Made by a program: the position numbers and the translations under genes. The notes under the pieces are model-generated. The model did not search any database and was not told the origin of the DNA. It worked only from the letters and a program-made list of their open reading frames with translations. 16,434 bases of DNA, taken from assembly GCA_900128585.1 (NCBI GenBank), contig LT642487.1, forward strand, positions 1-16,434, written 5' to 3'. This stretch comes from Stramenopiles sp. TOSAG23-3 (Eukaryota > Sar). Shown piece after piece: positions 1-5,593 of the stretch; position 1 is the stretch's first letter, and every line of letters begins with the position of its first letter.

Positions 1-268
1 AGATATTGTTCTTGAACTGACACCTTCTTTTTTCTTTAATTTTAATTACTATAAAATAACAGCCAATTTTTCTTGTTTTAATATCATAACAGCCAATTTT
101 TCGTTTTTAAAACATGTTTTAAATTCAAAAAGGTACACCCCATATAGAATTTATTCGAATTAAGAACATTTTGTACAAAAAATTTCAAACCATTTTTATC
201 CTTCTAATGATCAATGAAGACATACTCACCTCTACAGAACACACACTGAAAAAATAAATTTACCAATT
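1..268. other. AT-rich 3' flank of the pLGIC gene
   Basis: This stretch lies just past the stop codon of the minus-strand ion channel gene and holds no convincing gene. Its left part carries copies of the dispersed repeat described separately; the rest is AT-rich sequence likely to include the 3' UTR and poly(A) region of the channel mRNA. I see no tRNA-like or other structured RNA. Confidence 0.6.
36..112. repeat. Partial copy of the dispersed terminal repeat (two tandem ends)
   Basis: Positions 36-80 (AATTTTAATTACT, then AAATAACAGCCAATTTTT and CTTGTTTTAA) match the right terminal inverted repeat of the element at 3429-3880, in the same orientation, with a few changes and a 3-base indel. 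The outer part, starting AACAGCCAATTTT, repeats at 58 and 88 with a 30-bp period. The same kind of tandem end duplication is seen after the element at 3857-3970. No interior of the element is recognisable to the left, so this is either a solo end or the edge of a copy that leaves the window. Confidence 0.65.
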
Positions 269-1537
269 TCACGACAGAACCTTGTCAACACTGCCTTGGC
301 TGTTGTCGTACTTGTCATACAACTCACCAAAAAGATCATAATCTATCCCACAGCTCTCTTTTCGCTTCTGCAAATCCTGCCGCCGCAGGTAAATACTACG
401 AAACATGAGGCCTCCAATAATCAAAAAGAACGAGAGAGGAAACCAAATTTTTGACTGATGATCAACAGCAGCACGCATTTCATCAGTTTTTATCACTTTC
501 ATCACCAAAAATGTTTCGCAGGCCCCGGCAAAGAGGTTAAAGAAACACCCCAACACCATTTTGTCCAGCGTTGTGAGGTAGGGAAGCTTTGGCATATTCT
601 CACTGGCAATATAAAGGAACGTCGTGGCCGCCAAAAACAAACCTAAACTGATCTCCATTCTGTCCATGAATTCATCCATGAAAAAAACCATCCAGCTCAA
701 AATTGAAAGCATAGACAGAATCAGCATAATTTTCCAAATGTAAAACCAGAAGTGCCTGTTGATGTGGATATCGAATACAATCGCAGTTTCCTGTCCATAC
801 AAATGAAACCTATTGTTATGCGGGGGAGGTGGCAAGCGGTAGACATGTGTGAGACTATGTTCAATCCCAAACTCGGTAACCTGCTTGTCCAGAAACGCTG
901 GAGCAACATCACTCGTTTTCTTCCCTCTCAGGTAGTTGAGTTTAACAATATCGTCCCCAGTATCTAGTTCGCAAATTAAAATGATTTTGATGGTACCACT
1001 CTCAAACGGAAAGTTGTGAAATTCTGACTCATGGGCAACAGTTCCTTCGAACTCAATAATTTGCCGTACCAAACCATTCGCTGGATAAAACCAAGGTTTA
1101 TGGGCAGTCTTGGTCAGCGAATCAGCATTCAAAATATCTATGCTAGGAGTCCAAAGTCTGTCACAGTCAACCTTTTTGTTTATCAATCTCCGGTTCACCC
1201 ATTCGAGCACAAGAATAAACCTTAGATCTGCGGAAGAGCGCAACACGTCGAGGCCTCTTATCTTTTTCATCGTCAGGTGGGCGGAAACATGTGCTCTTCT
1301 GTCCAGAACAGAAAAGGGAGGCCTGGTGGAAACAGTACCCGAGTCTGCAGCTAGGAGTTCAACATGGTCCGGATGAGTGTGAAGCCTGTAAAGCGTACTC
1401 GTCCTTCTAACAATATTTTTCGCTTTACGCAGAGTCTTTCTCTCCTTCTTTACTGCACCCCATTCCCTCACTTCCTCCGCCGACGAGACTTCTGCAGCCG
1501 AACCTTCAGAGACTGGCACTACTTTATTTGTGGCCAT
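269..1537 (-). CDS. Pentameric ligand-gated ion channel subunit (Pro-loop/Cys-loop superfamily, cysteine-less)
   Basis: This encodes a 422-residue channel subunit. Such subunits assemble as pentamers, and ligand binding in the N-terminal beta domain gates a central pore lined by TM2. Visible in the sequence: a beta-sandwich region at about 85-260 with the strand motif FILVLEW (107-113), LWTPSIDILNA (128-138) and the Pro-loop FPFES (176-180); TM1 at about 263-286, opened by the Arg before TM1 and a YIW; pore-lining TM2 at 293-312; the short LPYLTTLD linker at 318-325; TM3 at 323-348; a short cytoplasmic loop; and TM4 at 364-381. The Cys normally found after FPFDxQx is Ile, so there is no Cys-loop disulfide, as in prokaryotic and some protist members. 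The Pro usually found in TM1 is Ile273. The start is the first ATG; an extra five codons upstream would need a TTG. The first 45 residues are charged and show no signal peptide. Ligand and ion selectivity cannot be read from the sequence. Confidence 0.85.
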   Translation of the reverse strand: MATNKVVPVSEGSAAEVSSAEEVREWGAVKKERKTLRKAKNIVRRTSTLYRLHTHPDHVELLAADSGTVSTRPPFSVLDRRAHVSAHLTMKKIRGLDVLRSSADLRFILVLEWVNRRLINKKVDCDRLWTPSIDILNADSLTKTAHKPWFYPANGLVRQIIEFEGTVAHESEFHNFPFESGTIKIILICELDTGDDIVKLNYLRGKKTSDVAPAFLDKQVTEFGIEHSLTHVYRLPPPPHNNRFHLYGQETAIVFDIHINRHFWFYIWKIMLILSMLSILSWMVFFMDEFMDRMEISLGLFLAATTFLYIASENMPKLPYLTTLDKMVLGCFFNLFAGACETFLVMKVIKTDEMRAAVDHQSKIWFPLSFFLIIGGLMFRSIYLRRQDLQKRKESCGIDYDLFGELYDKYDNSQGSVDKVLS

Positions 1538-1604
1538 CTGTTTCTGTGGCAACAGAATGCAAACAATTTAATGGGCCCAACTGTGCTCCTCTATTCACCA
1601 ACAT
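1524..1604 (-). other. Possible upstream ORF overlapping the channel start codon
   Basis: An ATG at 1602-1604 opens a 26-codon reading frame that is out of frame with the channel gene, runs over its ATG at 1535-1537, and stops at 1524-1526. If it lies in the mRNA leader it would be expected to lower translation of the channel. The channel ATG is directly preceded by ACAG, which could also be a 3' splice site of a leader intron; in that case this ORF would not exist in the mature mRNA. Neither possibility can be settled from sequence alone. Confidence 0.25.
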
Positions 1605-1826
1605 GAAGTTTCCGTTTAAATCACCGCCAACTTGATAATTGCTTATATGATAGAATCCTATTCTATTGTTTTTACATAATTTAGATATAATATAAGGGAA
1701 TCGTTATTTTATATATAAAATATAATAAAAATAATAATATAATAGTGTCTTATAATGATGATGTATGATGTAGTAGTATTACGAGGATCCTCACACGATA
1801 ATAATATTGGAATGAATAATAATAAA

Positions 1827-1864
1827 GGGGAGTCGTTCTAAAGTTAAGCTAGCTTTGACTCTCC
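1827..1864. other. Imperfect hairpin in the divergent spacer
   Basis: GGGGAGTC at 1827-1834 pairs with GACTCTCC at 1857-1864 (7 of 8 positions). Inside it, AAAG pairs with CTTT around the perfect palindrome AAGCTAGCTT at 1845-1854. It could form a cruciform in DNA or a hairpin in a leader transcript. Nothing ties it to a known regulatory RNA, and hairpins this size are not rare in AT-rich spacers. Confidence 0.35.
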
Positions 1865-2354
1865 TACGGTAGGGTACCGGTAGCTCTATATATTTTTTAT
1901 TTTTTCCTTCTTCTATTTTTGGAAAATTAGTTATTTTTTTTTCTTTCCCCCCGCCGCGCCGCCTCCGTTCGGTATAGAATGACTATTATAATTACATCGT
2001 ACGGTACATTAAAATACGGGTTCGAGTAGGGGTAAATAGTAGGGTTGTGCCGCGGGGATCGGGTTACCCTCTCAATTCTCTTATCCATCGATTGTCATTG
2101 TTGTGAAAAGAACAAAAACACCAAAAAAAAAAAATAATAATAAAAAATCCAATCATCTATTTTCGATATTTTCATTTTCTAATATAATGCTGTGTCTATA
2201 TAAAATATGTTTCAGTCCAACATCATCGTCGTTTGTTTGGATTTTTTTTTTTTTTGCAATTATTTATTATTCGATAATAAAAAAAAAGAGAAAAAATTAA
2301 ATCTATCGTGTGTTCATGTTAAAATATATTAAATTTTTTTAGATTTCGTCATCA

Positions 2355-2380
2355 TTCTTCTTCTTCTATCTACTACTACT
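2355..2380. repeat. Pyrimidine-rich trinucleotide microsatellite
   Basis: A run of TTC units followed by TAC units lies about 270 bases upstream of the SDR start codon. This is simple-sequence DNA, common in these spacers, with no further function visible. Confidence 0.7.
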
Positions 2381-2650
2381 TTTAGTTGTGTGTAAATAGT
2401 GTATTTGTAGTAGATAGATGTAAAAATAATTATTTAATTTGTTGTTGGCAACCAACACCGACGGCCGACGATCCATTTTTATTATTTATTAAGAAGAAAT
2501 TTGCCGCCTGTGATATTACTAAGTACAATGCGAATGAAATTATTTCTATGCTTTGCAAAAGACAGGCAGAAATGTTTCGTATAACGTTTATTAATTCTTT
2601 CTGCAAAAACTTATTAATTTCATTGACGTTTGTTGGCTGGAACTATAAAA

Positions 2651-3418
2651 ATGGCAGCAGCGGCAGTATCAAAAGGAGTGTGCGCGGTAGTTGGGTGCGG
2701 ACCAGGAATGGGAGGTAGTGTAGCGCTTAAATTCGCAAGGGAAGGCTTCGCTATTGCGGCGTTGAATCGTACTGCAAAGTCCTTTGAGCCTACGCGTTTA
2801 GAACTTTCAAAATTAGGTGCGAAATTTGCTTTTTATGAAACGGATGCTACAGTAGAGGCGAGCGTGAAAGAATCGTTTGAAAGAGTGAGGAAAGAATTGG
2901 GTCTTGTGAATGTCCTTGTGTACAACTGTGGGGGTGGCGGGTTCGGCCAGACGGTCCTTGAGATTAACCCTGCAGAGTTCACAAAGTCGTTTGAGATTAG
3001 CTGCGTTGGCGCTCTATTGTGCACCCAAGCTGTACTTCCAGGAATGCTTGAGCACGAAGGAAACGGTCCACACCGTGTTAAGAAGAAGGGAACAATTATC
3101 TATTCTTCGGCAACCTCTGCATTCAGAGGCGGGGCAAAGACCGCCCAGTTTTCCTGTGGAAAGCACGCTCTTCGTGCCCTTTCTCAGTCCGTAGCGAAGG
3201 AATACGGGAAACAAGGAGTGCATGCGTGCCATGTCAGGCTTGATTGTATCCTGGACGTTCCTGCATATCGTGCGAAGTATCCGGAAATGTATGAAGCAGA
3301 TAATCTTGCTTCGACGGATGACATCGCTGAAAGTTACTTTGCGATTCACATGCAATCCCCACTTGGTTGGAGCAACGAAATAGACATCCGTCCATTCAAG
3401 GAAGGGTGGTCATGTTAA
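2651..3418 (+). CDS. Short-chain dehydrogenase/reductase-like protein with atypical active site
   Basis: This encodes a 255-residue single-domain Rossmann protein of the SDR superfamily, which normally transfers hydride between NAD(P)(H) and alcohol or carbonyl substrates. Visible in the sequence: the dinucleotide-binding loop GCGPGMG at 15-21 after a short beta strand; an Asn-Arg-Thr at the end of beta 2; an acidic D residue after beta 3 (TDAT, 64-67); NCGGGG at 92-97 in place of the usual NNAG; and the segment SSATSAFRGGAKTAQFSCGK (152-171). There the YxxxK catalytic motif reads FxxxK, with Phe167 and Lys171. The residue 13 positions before Phe167, where the catalytic Ser usually sits, is Ala. 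Bacterial proteins of similar type with RGGA and FAxxK are known to me, so this may be a real subfamily rather than a decayed gene. The length is normal for a classical SDR, and there is no targeting signal. The ATG has A at -3 and G at +4; the longer frame would start at TTG. The substrate is unknown. Confidence 0.85.
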   Translation: MAAAAVSKGVCAVVGCGPGMGGSVALKFAREGFAIAALNRTAKSFEPTRLELSKLGAKFAFYETDATVEASVKESFERVRKELGLVNVLVYNCGGGGFGQTVLEINPAEFTKSFEISCVGALLCTQAVLPGMLEHEGNGPHRVKKKGTIIYSSATSAFRGGAKTAQFSCGKHALRALSQSVAKEYGKQGVHACHVRLDCILDVPAYRAKYPEMYEADNLASTDDIAESYFAIHMQSPLGWSNEIDIRPFKEGWSC

Positions 3419-3586
3419 AAGGTTGTCATTAAAAACAAAAAATTTGCTGTTATTTCAGTAATTAAAATTAATTTTCCTCAATGTACCGCGAATGTGAATC
3501 TACTCCGCTTGTTCATTAAAGGTGTACGTTCCTTCATATACTGCGAACTTGTCAGTTAAATATAGAACTACCGTTTCGGATCATGC

Positions 3587-3642
3587 ATGGAGTACATCTG
3601 AGAATGATAGTCAAGACTAAGTGACAAGGGTATATGGATTAG
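3587..3642 (+). repeat. 56-bp direct repeat, copy 1 (inside the MITE-like element)
   Basis: It begins ATGGAGTACATCTGAGAATG and matches 3739-3794 at 54 of 56 positions. The unit period is 152 bp. Weaker similarity continues for about 35 bases on the right, through CAAAAG-GAGCA to the TTCGCGGTAC box, so the true duplicated unit is probably about 90 bp. Confidence 0.85.
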
Positions 3643-3738
3643 AATGGACAAAAGGAGCAGATTCATTTTCGCGGTACACGAGGACGAATTATTTCAATTA
3701 CTTAGTGTTAATCCATCTACTGTTGATTCAGACCATAA

Positions 3739-3794
3739 ATGGAGTACATCTGAGAATGATAGTCAATACTAAGTGACAAGGGTATATCGATTAG
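3739..3794 (+). repeat. 56-bp direct repeat, copy 2 (inside the MITE-like element)
   Basis: This is the second copy of the unit at 3587-3642, differing at two positions (G to T and G to C). It is followed by the variant box TTCGCAGTAC where copy 1 has TTCGCGGTAC. The high identity suggests a recent duplication or gene conversion inside the element. Confidence 0.85.
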
Positions 3795-3856
3795 TCAGAC
3801 CAAAAGAGCAAAAGATAGATTTCAGTTCGCAGTACATTAATTTTACTTACTGAAAT

Positions 3857-3970
3857 AACAGCCAATTTTCTTGTTTTTAATTACTTAGACAACAGCCAAT
3901 TTTCTTGTTTTTAATTAATACTTAGTACTTAATCCACTTAAATAACCGTCAATTTTTTTTTGTTTTTTAT
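3857..3970 (+). repeat. Tandem copies of the element's outer end
   Basis: AACAGCCAATTTTCTTGTTTTTAATTA starts at 3857 and again at 3891 with a 34-bp period. A decayed third copy starts at 3944 (AACCGTCAATTTT). The first copy is part of the right terminal inverted repeat of the element at 3429-3880. The same unit occurs at 58 and 88. Confidence 0.8.
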
Positions 3971-4031
3971 AGAACTTACTTCTCGCAATTCACACTTTTT
4001 AACTTTTTAATTTAATCAGGAGATTGGTCGC

Positions 4032-5150
4032 TTAAATTCCTGGACCGCTCCACTTCGCCTGGTCCTGACTCGCCAATACATTGTCTTCAATTCCACACTC
4101 ATTTGCCCCTCGTAGGATTCTAAAGTAACCATTCTCTCCCCAGAAAGGGTTCCAGGAATTTGCGACTTTCCAGTACTTCACTTTGTTCTCTTCTCCCCAC
4201 CCAACGATTCTAACGGCGTGCCCACCAAGTGGTTGGAGTTTTTTATTGCTCAAGTGGTAAATCCCTTTGACGTAATTCTCGAAATCTGGGTACACAGTAA
4301 AAGCACTGCTGACTGAACCATACATCATAATGGATGCTGCAATTTGGTCGATGTCTTCTGCTTTAAATTGGTGTATCATTTTTTCGTCAATTTTATACCG
4401 ATCTTTCTTCCATGACTTGTAAGGGGCCTTCGAGTCGTCGTCGCATTTGTCAGGGCACTTGGGGTCTGTTTCCACCTCTGGACAGCCTTTCGAACCTTCC
4501 GCCGGGAACGGGTCATTCCCTCTCGGGCCATGGTGGTGGCAATGGGGAAGCGTAAACGAGGAGCAGAAACCGCGATGCCCAAATGGTCCAGTGTTGTTAA
4601 ACTGACTACCCGTCACCAAGCCCATATCACCGACGTGCAGCCAAGCATCGTTAGGATAGCCTCCATCGCAACCGCCCGAGAAAATTGCGGGGCAAAAGCA
4701 CGCTTCTTGCGCCGACAGCGGAACGGCAACTGTCGCATTTGTGGCAATGCAGAGCCGATCGGATGCAGCTCCCGCGGGACCAAAAGCCCAGCAACACCCG
4801 CAATCAGATTGATCACGAATATCATCAATCACATGCTTGCACTGCGGCCACTTTTTGACGGGATCGAAATCTTTCGGCAACTGTGATATGATCGCTTCGG
4901 GGTACAAAGGAGCCTGTCGAAGCCGCCCTTTTTCCCGCTCTGCGACGAGCACTTCATTGAAGTCTGGAAGGACACCGCATAATCGTTTTGAATGCCCGAC
5001 TGGTTTGCCGACAAAGCGAGAGTTGTGACCAGCCTCCCACAACAGACCAGGGATACGGTTCGTCCGTTTGATCAGTTCGTCTCGGGAGTATGGTTGGACC
5101 GACGCGACGGCGACAACGAAAATAGCGGAGGCAACGAGTCGGCAAATCAT
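4032..5150 (-). CDS. Cathepsin B-like papain-family cysteine protease precursor
   Basis: This encodes a 372-residue preproenzyme that should act in the lysosome/vacuole or outside the cell to degrade proteins. In order: a signal peptide at 1-18 (hydrophobic, ending near ASVQP); the cathepsin B-type propeptide at about 22-62, with WEAGHN (38-43) and LCGVLP (57-62); and the mature enzyme from about residue 91 (LPKDFDP). Catalytic residues are Gln114 (oxyanion hole), Cys120 in CGCCWAFG, His311 in GGHAVRIVGWG, and Asn331 in ANSWNPFWG. A cysteine-rich insertion at about 196-236 contains CHHH (204-207). It corresponds to the cathepsin B occluding loop, whose paired His give the family its dipeptidyl carboxypeptidase activity. 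Two glycosylation sequons lie at Asn138 and Asn185. The residue before the catalytic Cys is Cys rather than the common Ser. The length is slightly above the animal enzymes, and the gene looks complete and active. Confidence 0.95.
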   Translation of the reverse strand: MICRLVASAIFVVAVASVQPYSRDELIKRTNRIPGLLWEAGHNSRFVGKPVGHSKRLCGVLPDFNEVLVAEREKGRLRQAPLYPEAIISQLPKDFDPVKKWPQCKHVIDDIRDQSDCGCCWAFGPAGAASDRLCIATNATVAVPLSAQEACFCPAIFSGGCDGGYPNDAWLHVGDMGLVTGSQFNNTGPFGHRGFCSSFTLPHCHHHGPRGNDPFPAEGSKGCPEVETDPKCPDKCDDDSKAPYKSWKKDRYKIDEKMIHQFKAEDIDQIAASIMMYGSVSSAFTVYPDFENYVKGIYHLSNKKLQPLGGHAVRIVGWGEENKVKYWKVANSWNPFWGENGYFRILRGANECGIEDNVLASQDQAKWSGPGI

Positions 5151-5593
5151 TCTTTTAGATTGGTTCTGAAATTGGAATTATAACCTTCTATACGTAAAAT
5201 TATACAACGTGGGAAAGTACTTTCATGACTTGTCTGACGGATAATTTTTCTATTCACCCGTTCGTGCAGTTCCTCAGATTTGCTTTATTAGACGACGACT
5301 ATTACTTAATATATTGGTATGAAAAAAAACTATATCACATCCAAGTTTGTTGTTGTTTGTTTTGTTGGCCCAAAATCCAACAAAAAGAAAGTGCCAAGTT
5401 CATGTTGTTTAATAGACGACTAGGAGAGTAAAGGTACACAGCATCAGAAATACCCGTACCGGTACGGTAACGACTGCAGTAGTTCCATGACAGTTTTATC
5501 GCTTTTATTATTCATTAAGAAATAGGTAGATCTTTTCTACCAGAGCAAAAAGCAAAAAAATTCCGAACCGTTAGGTACCGTACGAACTATTTG
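5151..5593. other. Spacer between cathepsin B and AP endonuclease genes
   Basis: Both flanking genes are on the minus strand, so this holds the cathepsin promoter and the 3' end of the endonuclease mRNA. It is AT-rich, with GTACCGGTAC at 5456-5465 and GGTACCGTACG at 5574-5584. A plus-strand 68-codon open frame at 5225-5431 starts with ATG but has no recognisable domain and is rich in Cys, Phe and Tyr as chance frames here are; I do not call it. Confidence 0.55.
5453..5472. repeat. GTACCGGTAC palindrome cluster
   Basis: The perfect 10-bp palindrome GTACCGGTAC lies at 5456-5465, inside CCGTACCGGTACGGTAACG. Related motifs occur in other spacers at 1999-2008, 5574-5584, 11992-12008 and 15179-15197. 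They are absent from most coding sequence and are probably a genome-wide simple or regulatory motif. Confidence 0.6.

Larger units (their letters stand above)
1538..2650. other. Divergent intergenic region between the channel and SDR genes
   Basis: About 1.1 kb of AT-rich spacer must contain the promoters of both flanking genes. It holds an A/T-only tract near 1690-1745, a TACGAGGA motif at 1780-1787 overlapping the palindrome GAGGATCCTC at 1784-1793, a hairpin at 1827-1864, a short GC-rich pyrimidine/CCG patch at about 1948-1970, a CGTACGGTAC motif at 1999-2008, poly(A)/poly(T) runs at about 2120-2290, and a TTC/TAC microsatellite at 2355-2380. Open frames here (for example 2103-2300 and 2386-2718) begin with GTG or TTG and are low-complexity, so I do not call them. 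I found no tRNA or snRNA. Confidence 0.6.
3429..3880. mobile_element. MITE-like non-coding element with 45-bp terminal inverted repeats
   Basis: The left end (3429-3472) and the reverse complement of the right end (3836-3880) align over 44-45 bases with one gap and about three mismatches, sharing the exact core GCTGTTATTTCAGTAA. Further in, TACCGCGAA at 3483-3491 is inverted at 3668-3676, and TACTGCGAACT at 3538-3548 is inverted at 3824-3834. The inside therefore has nested symmetry. The element is about 450 bp and non-coding, which fits a miniature inverted-repeat transposable element or foldback element. Both outer ends show TTAA, compatible with a TTAA target duplication, but TTAA is itself a palindrome within an AT-rich repeat, so this is weak. 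Partial relatives at 36-112 and 3891-3970 support mobility. No transposase is present. Confidence 0.65.
3419..4031. other. Convergent intergenic region holding the inverted-repeat element
   Basis: The SDR gene (+) and the cathepsin B gene (-) end toward each other here. Almost the whole interval is filled by the MITE-like element at 3429-3880 and the tandem copies of its end up to about 3970. The remainder is T-rich and must contain both poly(A) sites. I see no gene. Confidence 0.6.

Noticed and set aside
269-1552. Longer channel frame starting at 1552
   Set aside because: The first codon is TTG; the first ATG of the frame is at 1535-1537, so the start was moved there.
2017-2032. GGTTCGAG resembling a tRNA T-loop/B box
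   Set aside because: The flanking bases do not form a T stem, and no matching D arm, anticodon arm or acceptor stem is present upstream.
2103-2300. 65-codon plus-strand open frame
   Set aside because: It begins with GTG and is made of poly-Lys/Asn and poly-Phe from A and T runs; typical AT-rich noise.
2386-2718. 110-codon plus-strand open frame before and overlapping the SDR gene
   Set aside because: It begins with TTG, crosses low-complexity spacer, and then runs out of frame through the start of the SDR gene.
2630-3418. Longer SDR frame starting at 2630
   Set aside because: The first codon is TTG; the ATG at 2651-2653 has a good context and leads directly into the Rossmann fold.
3429-3970. 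CRISPR array reading of the repeats
   Set aside because: Repeat lengths and spacings are irregular, copies are inverted as well as direct, and the genome is eukaryotic; a mobile element explains the pattern.
4530-4886. 118-codon plus-strand frame opposite cathepsin B
   Set aside because: It is antisense to a strongly conserved protease frame and has no domain of its own.
5225-5431. 68-codon plus-strand frame upstream of cathepsin B
   Set aside because: It has an ATG but no domain, no conserved pattern and chance-like composition; the interval is needed for promoter and 3' UTR sequences.
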